Shown in pieces: positions 6,939 to 16,303 of a DNA stretch of 36,128 nucleotides. Position 1 is the first letter of the stretch, and each line of letters begins with the position of its first letter. The position numbers were made by a program, and so were the translations under genes. The DNA comes from Candidatus Giovannonibacteria bacterium (GTDB lineage Bacteria; Patescibacteriota; Minisyncoccia; JACPKW01; UBA11713), in assembly GCA_023266875.1 (NCBI GenBank), contig JAHFOJ010000007.1:1-36128 (forward strand), read 5' to 3'. Under the pieces are notes generated by a model that saw only the letters and a list, made by a program, of their open reading frames with translations, searched no databases and was not told the DNA's origin.

Positions 6939-7472
6939 TTATTTTTGAAATGGTATCCCTAATAATTTATACATCTCTAATGCTTCATCCCTTGAACGGG
7001 CTCTAGTGGTCAAAGTAACTGACAGGCCAAAAATATTTTTAACATCCTCGCCTATTATTTCCGGGAAAACTATATGTTCTCGAATGCCGATTGTCATATT
7101 CCCTTTTTCGTCAACGCTTTTTTCAGAAAGTCCCCGAAAATCCCTCGTGCGCGCGAGCGCAACGCTTATTAGTCTTGTCAAAAAATCGTACATGCGCTTC
7201 CCCCTTAAAGTCGCGGAATATCCAATCGTCATCCCTTCCCGCGTCTTAAACGAAGCGATTGCTTTTTTAGCCAACCTCGCAACTAGTTTTTGTCCCGTGA
7301 TCAAAGCCAGATTCTTAGCTATCGCTTCTCTGTCTTTATCTTCCTTCACTCTGCCAACTCCTGTATTTACAGTTATCTTCATAATTTTTGGAACAGCAAG
7401 CGGCGACGAGTGATTTCGGCGCTTCATCAATTCTTTAACCACTTCTTTTTTATATTTTTCTTCGAAATTCAT
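6939..7472 (-). CDS. rplE: 50S ribosomal protein L5
   Basis: VPKIMKITVNTGVG..., IREHIVFPEI. Confidence 0.96.
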   Translation of the reverse strand: MNFEEKYKKEVVKELMKRRNHSSPLAVPKIMKITVNTGVGRVKEDKDREAIAKNLALITGQKLVARLAKKAIASFKTREGMTIGYSATLRGKRMYDFLTRLISVALARTRDFRGLSEKSVDEKGNMTIGIREHIVFPEIIGEDVKNIFGLSVTLTTRARSRDEALEMYKLLGIPFQK

Positions 7473-7475
7473 AAA

Positions 7476-7790
7476 TCAAAACTCCGCTTTGCATTTTTTG
7501 CATATTCGGCGCTTCTCGCTTCCAGCTTCACTAAATCCGACTCTAACCGCCTTCCCGCAATGCGGGCATTTCGGAAGAGCTTTTGCGGCGGCTATCGGCC
7601 TATGCGCTTGAATAATACTCCCCTTCTCGCCTGCTTTTCTTGGTTTCTGATGAATCTTTTTCATATTTATATTTTCAGCCAAAATACGCTCTTCTTTAGG
7701 GTAAACGTTTAACACTTTAGCCTCGCGGCCTTTATCTTTTCCAGAAATGATCACAACGCTATCGCCCTTTTTTATTCTGACACTTGTCAT
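7476..7790 (-). CDS. rplX: 50S ribosomal protein L24
   Basis: MTSVRIKKGDSVVIISGKDKGREAKVLNVYPKEERILAENINMKKIHQKP; zinc-ribbon-like C-terminus. Confidence 0.94.
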   Translation of the reverse strand: MTSVRIKKGDSVVIISGKDKGREAKVLNVYPKEERILAENINMKKIHQKPRKAGEKGSIIQAHRPIAAAKALPKCPHCGKAVRVGFSEAGSEKRRICKKCKAEF

Positions 7791-7795
7791 ATTTA

Positions 7796-7897
7796 CCCCG
7801 TTAGAAAATCTCTAAAAAGCCAATGCGACCAAAATCGGTTTTCTTTGAGGAAGCTTAATTTTCTTAAAAAGTATTGCATATAGATTTTCTAACGGGG
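7796..7897. repeat. MITE-like inverted-repeat element, copy 1 (between rplN and rplX)
   Basis: Perfect 16-bp terminal inverted repeats CCCCGTTAGAAAATCT/AGATTTTCTAACGGGG, 102 bp, flanked by TTTA on both sides. Confidence 0.85.
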
Positions 7898-7898
7898 T

Positions 7899-8264
7899 TT
7901 ATACAACCTCCGGCGCTAAAGAAATAATTTTCAAAAAGCCGCGATCGCGAAGCTCGCGCGGAACCGGGCCGAAAATAACGCCGCCTTTCGGCTCGTTCCC
8001 ATCCAAAATTACCACAGCATTTTCATCAAAGCGCAAATATGAACCGTCCGGACGCCTGTATGGATTTCTTTGTCGAACAATCACAGCCCGAAGCACGTCT
8101 TTTTTCTTTGCGATTTTGCGCGGTTCCGCTTTTTTTACGGAAACAACAATAACATCGCCGATTTGGGCATATCTGCGGCGCGTACCCCCAAGCACCTTGA
8201 TACACTGAACTAATTTTGCTCCAGTGTTATCGGCAACATTAAGCATTGATCTTGTCTGAATCAT
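7899..8264 (-). CDS. rplN: 50S ribosomal protein L14
   Basis: [28 protein letters not shown]..., [24 protein letters not shown]. Confidence 0.97.
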   Translation of the reverse strand: MIQTRSMLNVADNTGAKLVQCIKVLGGTRRRYAQIGDVIVVSVKKAEPRKIAKKKDVLRAVIVRQRNPYRRPDGSYLRFDENAVVILDGNEPKGGVIFGPVPRELRDRGFLKIISLAPEVV

Positions 8265-8275
8265 AAAGATTTATC

Positions 8276-8545
8276 TCAAAAATCCGCTACAGCTTTCCGC
8301 TCTAATAACATAACAATCTTCCATCGTTTGCCTTTCGAAATCGGCTTTGTTTCCTGAATTTCCACTCTGTCTCCAATATGAAATTCTCCATTTTCGTTAT
8401 GCGCCTTAAATCTTTTTGAAATCTTGACATATTTGCCGTATTTCGGAGCCTTCGTGTAGCGCCTAACCAAAACTACAGATGTTTTTGCCATCTTGTCTGA
8501 AACAATCTCTCCTATTAAAATTTTTGGCTGCTTATTTCTTTCCAT
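8276..8545 (-). CDS. rpsQ: 30S ribosomal protein S17
   Basis: GEIVSDKMAKTSVVLVRRYTKAPKYGKYVKISKRFKAHNE...GDRVEIQETKPISKGKRWKIV. Confidence 0.96.
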   Translation of the reverse strand: MERNKQPKILIGEIVSDKMAKTSVVLVRRYTKAPKYGKYVKISKRFKAHNENGEFHIGDRVEIQETKPISKGKRWKIVMLLERKAVADF

Positions 8546-8735
8546 ATATTTCCTTTTCGCGGATAATAGTTAAAATCCTCGCAATATCTTTCCTAAAATT
8601 CAAAACGGATTTAACGTTTTTGGATTTGCTTCCGGAACGGCCAAAATTTTCTTGCCTGATTTTTGTCCTGTCTTGAAGAAGTAAAGCTTCCAGCTCGGTG
8701 ACAGATTTCTCCCTTAATTCTTTTAATTTTTTCAT
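8532..8735 (-). CDS. rpmC: 50S ribosomal protein L29
   Basis: MKKLKELREKSVTELEALLLQDRTKIRQENFGRSG...RKDIARILTIIREKE; operon position. Confidence 0.92.
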   Translation of the reverse strand: MKKLKELREKSVTELEALLLQDRTKIRQENFGRSGSKSKNVKSVLNFRKDIARILTIIREKEIYGKK

Positions 8736-8837
8736 CCAGTTAGAAAATTAACACAATAATCCGTCTCGCTAACGGTTCTGATATATTTCAAATTTTATAT
8801 TTTTATTATTCATGCTTATAAATTTTCTAACGGGATG
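8733..8837. repeat. MITE-like inverted-repeat element, copy 2 (between rplP and rpmC)
   Basis: Ends CATCCAGTTAGAAAATT / AATTTTCTAACGGGATG; interior clearly similar to copy 3 (AACACAATAAT...TTTCAAATTTT...TATTATTCAT). Confidence 0.85.
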
Positions 8838-8840
8838 ATG

Positions 8841-9257
8841 TTAAATTCTTGAAATAATTTTAGTTTTAACCGGCAATTTGGCGCCAGCGCGCTTTAACGC
8901 TTCCCGAGCTCTGTCTTGAGGCAAACCGTCAATTTCAAAAATAACTCTACCCGGCTTAACCACAGCGACATAGCCAATCAAATCGCCTTTACCGGCGCCC
9001 ATTGTAACTTCCGGCGGCTTTTGGGTCAATGGCTGATCGGGAAATATCCTTATCCAAATTTTTCCGCCCTTTTCCAAATATCGAGTCATGGCTTTGCGTG
9101 AAGCTTCAATCTGCTGGGAGGTAATACGTTTTGATCCGAGCGATTTCAATCCAAACCCTCCGAAAATAAGCGTGGTGCCCCTGGTTTCAGCTCCCTTAAA
9201 TTGGCCGCGCAGTCTCTGCCATTTGCGATATTTAACTTTCTTCGGGAAAAAAGGCAT
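8841..9257 (-). CDS. rplP: 50S ribosomal protein L16
   Basis: MPFFPKKVKYRKWQRLRGQFKGAETRGTTLIFGGFGLKSL; RIFPDQPLTQKPPEVTMGAGKG. Confidence 0.97.
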   Translation of the reverse strand: MPFFPKKVKYRKWQRLRGQFKGAETRGTTLIFGGFGLKSLGSKRITSQQIEASRKAMTRYLEKGGKIWIRIFPDQPLTQKPPEVTMGAGKGDLIGYVAVVKPGRVIFEIDGLPQDRAREALKRAGAKLPVKTKIISRI

Positions 9258-9258
9258 A

Positions 9259-9927
9259 TTATTTTACTTCCTGTTTTTTAGTAAATACTTCACCTTTGTA
9301 TATCCAGACCTTTATGCCTAAATCGCCATAAGGCAAATGGGCGCGCTCGCGCGCAAAATCAATATCGGCTCTAAGCGTCGTCAGTGGAATCTGCCCGCGC
9401 TTAAGCCATTCATAACGGGCCATTTCGGCCCCGTCCAGGCGGCCGGATAAGGAAATCTTAACGCCCTTAACATCGCGTGAAGATATGACTTTCTCAATCG
9501 TGTGTTTTAGCACGCGCCTGAAAGGCATGCGTTTTTCTAAATCTTCCGCTACCATCTGCGAAACTATCTTAGCGTGCGTTTCAGGCTGACGAATTTCTTC
9601 AACGGAAACCTTAAAATTTTTCGGCGAGGAAAGATTAAATTTCTTGGCAAATTTTTGAATTTCATTTTTTAATTTTTCGACTCCCTCGCCTCCGCGGCCT
9701 ATCAAAATTCCCGGCCTGGATGTCTTTAAAATTATATTGAGGTCATTCTGGCTTCTTTCAATTTCGATCTCGGATACAAACATGCCTGAAAGCCTTTCCG
9801 AGAGCCACTCGCGAAGCATGACATCAGACCTCAAATATTCGCTATAATTTTTTGCTCTGAACCAGCGAGATTTCCAATCGCGGATAATGCCTAACCGAAA
9901 AGAATATGGATGCACTGAATGGCTCAT
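9259..9927 (-). CDS. rpsC: 30S ribosomal protein S3
   Basis: HPYSFRLGIIRDWKSRWFRAKNYSEYLRSD; KH-domain GRGGEGVEKLKNEI. Confidence 0.97.
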   Translation of the reverse strand: MSHSVHPYSFRLGIIRDWKSRWFRAKNYSEYLRSDVMLREWLSERLSGMFVSEIEIERSQNDLNIILKTSRPGILIGRGGEGVEKLKNEIQKFAKKFNLSSPKNFKVSVEEIRQPETHAKIVSQMVAEDLEKRMPFRRVLKHTIEKVISSRDVKGVKISLSGRLDGAEMARYEWLKRGQIPLTTLRADIDFARERAHLPYGDLGIKVWIYKGEVFTKKQEVK

Positions 9928-10262
9928 AATTTTTCAGATAATAAAACGCTAATGTGGCATGTTCGCTTGCGTATTTGATAGGCGCGACCGAAAGCTCTGG
10001 GCATAAATCGCTTTAAGGTAGGCCCTTCGTCAACTCTTATTTCTTTCACAAATAGCTCATCTGGCTTTGCGGTATTTTTATTTCTGGCATTAGCTTCGGC
10101 CGACGCAAGCAGTTTCTCTAAAATTAGCGCAGCGTCTCTTGGAGTAAACCGTAAATTTCTCTTTGCTTCTAAAAGCGTTTTTCCCCGAATCAAATCGGCA
10201 ACGCTCCGCACTTTGCGGGCCGATCTGCGGGCATAACTCAATTTTGCTTTTATATCCGCCAT
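9924..10262 (-). CDS. rplV: 50S ribosomal protein L22
   Basis: AKLSYARRSARKVRSVADLIRGKTLLEAKRNLRFTPRDAALILEKLLASAEANARN. Confidence 0.96.
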   Translation of the reverse strand: MADIKAKLSYARRSARKVRSVADLIRGKTLLEAKRNLRFTPRDAALILEKLLASAEANARNKNTAKPDELFVKEIRVDEGPTLKRFMPRAFGRAYQIRKRTCHISVLLSEKL

Positions 10263-10270
10263 AAAATTAA

Positions 10271-10603
10271 TTATTCCTTTTTCTCCTTTGCGGCCGCAGC
10301 TTGTGTTATTTCGGTTTCTCTCTGTTTTGCTTCTATTTCCCGCTGCATTTTTCCTCCGTGCCTAGTGAATTTCCTTGTAGGCGAAAATTCGCCGAGCCTG
10401 TGTCCGACCATTTCTTCCGTTACAGACACCTGAATAAAATCTTTCCCATTATGAACGCCAAAAATAAAACCAACCATTTCCGGGGAAATCTGGGATGCCC
10501 GCGCCCAAGTCTTAACAACGGTTCTGTCGCCCGCTTTTATATTCGAAATCTTTTTTAATAATTTTTGATCCACATACGGACCTTTCTTAAGAGATCTTGT
10601 CAT
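10271..10603 (-). CDS. rpsS: 30S ribosomal protein S19
   Basis: [19 protein letters not shown]...[28 protein letters not shown]. Confidence 0.97.
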   Translation of the reverse strand: MTRSLKKGPYVDQKLLKKISNIKAGDRTVVKTWARASQISPEMVGFIFGVHNGKDFIQVSVTEEMVGHRLGEFSPTRKFTRHGGKMQREIEAKQRETEITQAAAAKEKKE

Positions 10604-10604
10604 A

Positions 10605-11429
10605 TTATTTTCTCCTCTTCAAAATTAAAGATTTGGAATATTTCTTCTTGTTTCTTGTTTTAACTCCCCTGACTCCCTTGCCCCAGCGGTTAATTGGGCG
10701 CCTGCGGCCGCGGAGCGCTTTGCCTTCGCCACCGCCGAACGGGTGGTCAACAGGATTCATTGCAGACCCGCGCACGGTAGGACGGATCCCAAGCCTGCGT
10801 GAGCGCCCGGCATTTCCCAAATTGATGAGGAAATTTTCTTCTCCGGACACCTGCCCAATTGAAGCCCAGGCAAGATCATTGATTTTTCTCACCTCACCTG
10901 ACGGCATTTTGATTTGGCTAAACGGCGGATCTTGCGCCAAAACTTCGGCAAAACTCCCGCCAGAGCGGATCAATTTTGCGCCGCCATTGGCATATACTTC
11001 TACATTATATATTTGAGTTCCAACGGGGATATTTCTAAGTACAGTTCTATTTCCTCTCTTTATGGGAGCTTTCAATGAGACAATTATTTCATCGTCAACT
11101 TTTATTCCAACCGGAAGCAAAACATACCTCCTTTCGCCGTCTTTAAATAAAAGAAGCCCGATAAAACCTGTCCGGTTAGGATCATACTCAATCGATTCAA
11201 CTCTGGCAGGAATATCTTTTTTATCGAACAAGAAGTCAATATCGCGATAAAGGCGCTTCACTCCGCCTCCTTTGTGCCTTGTCGTAATGCGCCCGAGATT
11301 ATTTCTTCCAACGCCGCGCTTGCGCCCATAGGTCAGAGACTTTAACGGTTCGTTTCGCGTCAAAATTCCCCCGAATTCAATGCCGGTCATTTGTCTTCTT
11401 GATGGACTTGTTGGTTTGTATGATTTCAT
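10605..11429 (-). CDS. rplB: 50S ribosomal protein L2
   Basis: [15 protein letters not shown]..., [47 protein letters not shown]. Confidence 0.97.
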   Translation of the reverse strand: MKSYKPTSPSRRQMTGIEFGGILTRNEPLKSLTYGRKRGVGRNNLGRITTRHKGGGVKRLYRDIDFLFDKKDIPARVESIEYDPNRTGFIGLLLFKDGERRYVLLPVGIKVDDEIIVSLKAPIKRGNRTVLRNIPVGTQIYNVEVYANGGAKLIRSGGSFAEVLAQDPPFSQIKMPSGEVRKINDLAWASIGQVSGEENFLINLGNAGRSRRLGIRPTVRGSAMNPVDHPFGGGEGKALRGRRRPINRWGKGVRGVKTRNKKKYSKSLILKRRK

Positions 11430-11530
11430 CCCGTTAGAAAATTAACACAATAATACGTTTCGCAAACGGTTTTGATAAATTTCAAATTTTGTATTTCTAT
11501 TATTCATTTTTGTAGATTTACTAACGGGAT
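11427..11530. repeat. MITE-like inverted-repeat element, copy 3 (between rplW and rplB)
   Basis: CATCCCGTTAGAAAATTAACACAATAAT...ACTAACGGGAT; homologous to copy 2 across its length. Confidence 0.85.
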
Positions 11531-11549
11531 CATAAATAATCGCCGCGAT

Positions 11550-11969
11550 CTATATTAACTCAATTTTATGGCCTTTTTCAAGAGAAACTACCGCTTTCTT
11601 AAATCCGCTCTTCTTGCCAGCCTTGCCCCGCGACCAAAGTTTTTTATCTCTCGAAGCAATAATATTAACTTTTCTTACTTTGACTCCGTAAAGATCTTCA
11701 ATCGCGTGCTTAATTTGTGGTTTATTCACATTCTCAAAAACTTTAAACACATACGCCCCTGATTCGTTCAATAGGCCGGATTTTTCTGTAAAATGAGGCG
11801 CGTTTAGTATCTCAAAAGCCCTGCCCGATAATTCATTTTTTTCGGCTAATTTCACCGATGCTGGCACATCTTTCTCGACTGTTTTCTTGTTTTTATCAAA
11901 AGCTTCTTCGCGGCGCGTCAAAGCTCTGTCAGACGATCGCTTATTTTTAAAAAAATCTAGTAAAGCCAT
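11550..11969 (-). CDS. rplW: 50S ribosomal protein L23
   Basis: ILNAPHFTEKSGLLNESGAYVFKVFENVNKPQIKHAIEDLYGVKVRKVNII. Confidence 0.94.
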   Translation of the reverse strand: MALLDFFKNKRSSDRALTRREEAFDKNKKTVEKDVPASVKLAEKNELSGRAFEILNAPHFTEKSGLLNESGAYVFKVFENVNKPQIKHAIEDLYGVKVRKVNIIASRDKKLWSRGKAGKKSGFKKAVVSLEKGHKIELI

Positions 11970-11973
11970 AATA

Positions 11974-12633
11974 TTATTTCTCTTCTTTCCTCCCAGTAGC
12001 TAATTCTTTTTCCGCACCCAAAGGCATAAATACAAATTTATTTCTCAAAAGATCAGATGAAGAAACATTTCTTACCTCTTTTACCTCGACATTCGGGATA
12101 TTGCGAAGCGAACGAAATGTTGATCGATCGGTTTTTAAAAGCAAAACCAAAATATTTGATTTTCTCGCCGCCTGCTCTAAACCTTCAAGCCGAGACACAC
12201 TTTTAATAAATTCCGCAGCATTTTTTGTTTTTCCGTCAGGAAATTCAATTGAATCAAAAAAAATAATTTCTCCTTCCCTCAATTTCTGGGAGAAAATTGT
12301 CAAAATAGCTTTACGGCGCGCTTTTTTGTTTATTTTTTTTAAATAATTTCGATCATTCGTAGGGCCGTGCGTCACGCCCCCGCCAATCCACAATGGCGAG
12401 CGGATCGAACCGTGTCTGGCGCGCCCGGTGCCTTTCTGCGCCCATGGCTTTTTTCCTCCGCCTCGCACCTCTGCCCGATCCTTAACTTTTGCCGTATTCG
12501 AGCGGCGATTTGACATTTCAGATTCTGAAACTTGGAAGACCAAAGATGGATTCCACGGCAAAGCGAAAACGCTCTCCTCCAATTTTAGAGTCCCGGTTCC
12601 TTTGCCTTTTTTGTCGTAAACCTTTACTTCCAT
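11974..12633 (-). CDS. rplD: 50S ribosomal protein L4
   Basis: GGGKKPWAQKGTGRARHGSIRSPLWIGGGVTHGP. Confidence 0.96.
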   Translation of the reverse strand: MEVKVYDKKGKGTGTLKLEESVFALPWNPSLVFQVSESEMSNRRSNTAKVKDRAEVRGGGKKPWAQKGTGRARHGSIRSPLWIGGGVTHGPTNDRNYLKKINKKARRKAILTIFSQKLREGEIIFFDSIEFPDGKTKNAAEFIKSVSRLEGLEQAARKSNILVLLLKTDRSTFRSLRNIPNVEVKEVRNVSSSDLLRNKFVFMPLGAEKELATGRKEEK

Positions 12634-12635
12634 AA

Positions 12636-13244
12636 TTAATTTGCGCTTTTGATCTCGATCAGGGCTCCGCGCGCTCCCGGAGTCGCCCCGCTTAAATAAA
12701 TAAGATTCTTCTCCGTCTCTATTTTTACAATTTTCAAATTTTTGACTGTTACATTTTCGCCTCCCATGCGCCCAGCCATTCGCTTGCCTTTAAGCACGCG
12801 CTGCGGCCACGTAGCGCCGATCGATCCTGGCGCGCGTTCATTATGCTTTTGGCCGTGAGTCCTCGGACCCCCAGCGAAATTATGACGCTTGACTACTCCC
12901 TGAAATCCCTTGCCTTTGGAGACGCCCCGAACCACAACTTTTTCGCCTTCCTTGAAATTTGAGAGGTCCATTTTATCGCCGACATTTTTGGGATTTTTCA
13001 TTCTAAATTCGCGCGAAACACTGAAATTTCCAAGCCCTTTAAAGTGCCCTCTCTGTGGCTTTTTTATATTTTTAATTTTTTTCTCCCCCGATCCAACCTG
13101 AACCGCCTCATATCCGTCCTTCTCTTTGGTCTTAACTTGCAAAACGACCACAGGTCGAACCCGAAGAACCGTCGCCGGAATGATGTCCCCTTCTTCATTA
13201 AAAATCTGCGTCATCTGAATTTTTTCTGCAAGCATGTATGCCAT
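12636..13244 (-). CDS. rplC: 50S ribosomal protein L3
   Basis: GVSKGKGFQGVVKRHNFAGGPRTHGQKHNERAPGSIGATWPQRVLKGKRMAGRMG. Confidence 0.97.
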   Translation of the reverse strand: MAYMLAEKIQMTQIFNEEGDIIPATVLRVRPVVVLQVKTKEKDGYEAVQVGSGEKKIKNIKKPQRGHFKGLGNFSVSREFRMKNPKNVGDKMDLSNFKEGEKVVVRGVSKGKGFQGVVKRHNFAGGPRTHGQKHNERAPGSIGATWPQRVLKGKRMAGRMGGENVTVKNLKIVKIETEKNLIYLSGATPGARGALIEIKSAN

Positions 13245-13283
13245 GATAATTTTTATAAAAATTATATAATCTTTGTCTCTTAT

Positions 13284-13313
13284 AAAAAATCCCGGAGATT
13301 ACCGGAATTTTTT
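13284..13313 (-). terminator. Hairpin with T6 tail between rpsJ and rplC (attenuator or terminator candidate)
   Basis: AAAAAAT-CCGG-loop-CCGG-ATTTTTT symmetric structure in the intergenic gap. Confidence 0.55.
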
Positions 13314-13335
13314 CAAGTGGTAATCCTTAGATGTT

Positions 13336-13671
13336 CTACGACATTTTAACCTCGATATCGACGCCTGCCGGCAGTGTTAGATTCGTCAATGCATCGATTA
13401 TCTTGGGCGTAGGGTTCAGGATATCTATTATTCTTTTGTGCACCCGCATCTCAAATTGTTCGCGGGCATTCTTATGAACAAAGCTCGAGCGATTCACTGT
13501 GTATCTTCGGATCTCCATAGGAAGCGGAATGGGCCCTGTTATGTCTGCTCCGTATCTCGAGGCCGTGTCCACTATTTGGCGGACTGATGCATCTAAAATT
13601 TTATGATCATATGCTCTGACGCGTATCCGTAGTTTCTGCGAATCTTCTGTCTTTGTTTTTGTATCAACCAT
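13336..13671 (-). CDS. rpsJ: 30S ribosomal protein S10
   Basis: [71 protein letters not shown]. Confidence 0.97.
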   Translation of the reverse strand: MVDTKTKTEDSQKLRIRVRAYDHKILDASVRQIVDTASRYGADITGPIPLPMEIRRYTVNRSSFVHKNAREQFEMRVHKRIIDILNPTPKIIDALTNLTLPAGVDIEVKMS

Positions 13672-13737
13672 TTCGCTCTGCTTCTATATTTTTAATGTAA
13701 TCTTTGATTTGCTTATTTAACTATCTTAGTAACAACG

Positions 13738-13806
13738 CTCCCGATTTTGTTTACAAAATCGAGGATCCCGACTTCTTTATTATAATTTATAATTGTGCGT
13801 CGGGAC
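13738..13806. repeat. Dispersed palindromic repeat downstream of tuf
   Basis: CCCGATTTTGTTTACAAAATCGAGGATCCCGAC...GTCGGGAC; core also found (inverted) at 16444-16532. Confidence 0.65.
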
Positions 13807-13815
13807 AGCGCCATA

Positions 13816-15009
13816 TTATTTCAATATTTTCGTTACCACGCCAGCGCCAACCGTCTTTCCGCCTTCGCGGATCGCAAAGCGCAATTTTTCTTCCATGGCC
13901 ACAGGAGCAATCAACTTAACTTGAAACTTAATCGTGTCGCCAGGCATCACCATTTCTGTTCCGGAAGGAAGCGCAACATCTCCAGTCACGTCAGTCGTTC
14001 GAATATAGAACTGCGGCTTGTATCCTGTGAAAAATGGCGTGTGCCGTCCACCTTCTTCCTTGGTCAAAATGTAAACTTCCGCCTCAAATTCTGTGTGCGG
14101 CGTAATCGAGCCCGGCTTCGCGATCACCTGTCCGCGCTCAACATCTTCTTTTTTAAGTCCGCGCAAAAGAATCCCGGCATTGTCTCCGGCAATGGCCTCA
14201 TCCAACTGCTTATTGAACATTTCAATTCCCGTGATAATTGTTTTTGCCGTGTCTCTTATGCCGACGATTTCAATTTCGTCGTTAATTTTAGCTTTTCCAC
14301 GCTCAACCCTGCCGGTAACCACAGTCCCTCGTCCTTCAATCGAAAACACGTCTTCAACCGGCATCAAAAATGGCTTGTCCACTTCGCGAACTGGTTCTGG
14401 AATATATTCATCTAATTGTTTAGTAAGCTCTAAAATTGGTTTCGCCCATTCATCATCTTTTGATTTTGTTTCAAGCGCTTTCACTGCAGAACCGCGAATA
14501 ATCGGAGTTTTGTCCCCAGGATATTCATATTTTGTCAACAGTTCTCGCACCTCCGCCTCAACCAAATCAATTAATTCTTTGTCATCAACCATATCAACCT
14601 TATTTAAAAACACAATAATAGCGGGCACTCCAACTTGTCGCGCGAGAAGTATGTGTTCGCGCGTTTGTGGCATCGGGCCATCAGCGGCTGAAACCACCAA
14701 AATAGCGCCGTCCATCTGCGCAGCGCCTGTAATCATATTTTTAATGTAGTCGGCGTGTCCCGGAGCATCGATATGCGCGTAGTGGCGCTTTGCAGTCTCA
14801 TATTCCGAGTGGTGAAGCGCGATTGTAATACCGCGCTGGCGCTCTTCAGGGGCATTGTCGATTTGGTCGATTTTTTCCAATTTAACCTTATTTCCAGCCA
14901 TATTCAGGACATGTAAAATAGCCGCCGTAAGGGAGGTTTTTCCGTGGTCCACATGACCGATAGTGCCGACGTTTAAGTGCGGTTTTGTGCGTTCAAATTT
15001 TCCTGCCAT
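13816..15009 (-). CDS. tuf: Elongation factor Tu
   Basis: [51 protein letters not shown]. Confidence 0.98.
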   Translation of the reverse strand: MAGKFERTKPHLNVGTIGHVDHGKTSLTAAILHVLNMAGNKVKLEKIDQIDNAPEERQRGITIALHHSEYETAKRHYAHIDAPGHADYIKNMITGAAQMDGAILVVSAADGPMPQTREHILLARQVGVPAIIVFLNKVDMVDDKELIDLVEAEVRELLTKYEYPGDKTPIIRGSAVKALETKSKDDEWAKPILELTKQLDEYIPEPVREVDKPFLMPVEDVFSIEGRGTVVTGRVERGKAKINDEIEIVGIRDTAKTIITGIEMFNKQLDEAIAGDNAGILLRGLKKEDVERGQVIAKPGSITPHTEFEAEVYILTKEEGGRHTPFFTGYKPQFYIRTTDVTGDVALPSGTEMVMPGDTIKFQVKLIAPVAMEEKLRFAIREGGKTVGAGVVTKILK

Positions 15010-15082
15010 ATGTATGTATTATTGTTATAAATAAAAAAAGCCAATAAAAACCTATTTAATTGAAACTAAATCGGTATTTACC

Positions 15083-15111
15083 ATGTTAATGTAAGGCTTG
15101 AATGTAGTCAA
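15083..15111 (-). promoter_or_regulatory. Candidate sigma70-type promoter of tuf
   Basis: Minus strand TTGACT - 17 nt - TAACAT upstream of tuf. Confidence 0.6.
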
Positions 15112-15140
15112 CCCCTCCCTTTTTCTAAAAAGAGAGGGGT
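15111..15140. terminator. Hairpin ACCCCTCCCTTTTTCTAAAAAGAGAGGGGT upstream of tuf promoter
   Basis: Near-perfect inverted repeat with A/T-rich inner stem. Confidence 0.5.
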
Positions 15141-15150
15141 AATTAATAAC

Positions 15151-15187
15151 AAAAAAGGGCCGTTTCTCGATTACTCGAGTCGTGCCC
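15151..15187 (-). terminator. Terminator-like element 1 with tail AACGGCCCTTTTTTGTT
   Basis: Minus strand GGGCACGACTCGAGTAATCGAGAAACGGCCCTTTTTTG downstream of the 15214 gene. Confidence 0.65.
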
Positions 15188-15213
15188 AAATTTATATTTC
15201 AGGCTATTGGTGG

Positions 15214-15573
15214 TTAGCCAGTCCCAGCTGGGGACAAACGCGACTGATGTAGCTTACGGTCTTGAGCCCTAACCCAACTTGGCGTTACAAAATCATGAAG
15301 TTCAATTTTCAAATCAACCTCAGTTTGATTCGGCAAACCAGACACTACACCGCAATCTGCACACTTCTTAGAGGCTTTGAGCTGAATGAATTGACCTTCA
15401 AGCCAGCGATCCAAATCAGCAGATTCCTCCATAGCCCCCGGCAGCGTCAGGTACGCATTCTCAAATTTACAGGACGGGCACTGAAAGACTGCTTTAACGT
15501 AAAAATCAGTTCGACCCCACCTACGAGAATCGTTTTGTTTTGAAACAACCACTTCCCATTTTTTTAGGTACAT
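15214..15573 (-). CDS. Hypothetical protein with two CxxC-type zinc-ribbon motifs
   Basis: FQCPSCKFENAY ... KKCADCGV; SD GGAGGGAGGA upstream of ATG. Confidence 0.65.
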   Translation of the reverse strand: MYLKKWEVVVSKQNDSRRWGRTDFYVKAVFQCPSCKFENAYLTLPGAMEESADLDRWLEGQFIQLKASKKCADCGVVSGLPNQTEVDLKIELHDFVTPSWVRAQDRKLHQSRLSPAGTG

Positions 15574-15616
15574 AAGTCCTCCCTCCTACGCAAAATAGTA
15601 GCAAAATATTAAAAAA

Positions 15617-15651
15617 CAAAAAAGGGCCGTTTCCGGTGTCAGGTCGTACCC
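15617..15651 (-). terminator. Terminator-like element 2 with tail AACGGCCCTTTTTTGTT
   Basis: Minus strand GGGTACGACCTGACACCGGAAACGGCCCTTTTTTGTTTTTT. Confidence 0.6.
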
Positions 15652-15682
15652 TTTTCTTAACTCTTCTATGTTGATAATTTGC

Positions 15683-15862
15683 TTAATCAAATTCGCTAGG
15701 ATCAATGTCAGGTAGATGAGTATCTGCATGGCCGCCAATATTATAATCTGCGTGTTCTCCTGGACAAACTTCTTGGTGCAAGAGATAAAAATCTATTTCT
15801 TCAGAATCCAATATTTCTGGCTCGCGACTGATAATTTCTTCGAATCTTTCACATTCAGTCAT
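15683..15862 (-). CDS. Small acidic protein, 59 aa (below the ORF-track length cutoff)
   Basis: MTECERFEEIISREPEILDSEEIDFYLLHQEVCPGEHADYNIGGHADTHLPDIDPSEFD*; AAGGAGATT Shine-Dalgarno upstream of ATG. Confidence 0.6.
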   Translation of the reverse strand: MTECERFEEIISREPEILDSEEIDFYLLHQEVCPGEHADYNIGGHADTHLPDIDPSEFD

Positions 15863-15929
15863 TTTTTTTAATCTCCTTGTGCCAAAGGCTGGTACATTAA
15901 TTCACGATGCTTTCGGAAATGTTCAACAG

Positions 15930-16232
15930 CTAGCCTCGCCTTCTCTTTTTCTTTATAAACTTTGTCATCAAATATTCTGCTTGTTCGCGAGTTGGCAGTG
16001 GGACACGCGAGCCATCAGAAACAGAATTTGTTACTTTCACAAATTTCCGACTTAAGAGTTTTTCAAAAAATTCGCGCGCCCTGTTAGGTAAATTCTTTAA
16101 TGTGTCCTCGCTCATTCTAATGGAATAGAATCCAGAATGGCTGAAGTCAACTCTATTCCTTGATAGAATCTCACAAAATATTCCGAAATTTTTGCGATTT
16201 GAGATTTTCAAAAGAACTCTATTTACCTTCAT
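15930..16232 (-). CDS. Hypothetical protein (start placed at the SD-preceded internal Met)
   Basis: MKVNRVLLKISNRKNFGIFCEILSRNRVDFSHSGFYSIRMSEDTLKNLPNRAREFFEKLL...; SD GAAGGGAGGG 5' of ATG at 16232. Confidence 0.6.
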   Translation of the reverse strand: MKVNRVLLKISNRKNFGIFCEILSRNRVDFSHSGFYSIRMSEDTLKNLPNRAREFFEKLLSRKFVKVTNSVSDGSRVPLPTREQAEYLMTKFIKKKRRRG

Positions 16233-16303
16233 TAGTAAACCCTCCCTTCTTTGAAAAAAGCATATCAAATTTTGATAAAGATTTCTACCCCAACAAACCA
16301 AAC

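Noticed and set aside
13795-14749. Plus-strand ORFs of 206 and 218 aa opposite tuf
   Set aside because: Antisense to a highly conserved gene; composition reflects codon bias of the opposite strand.
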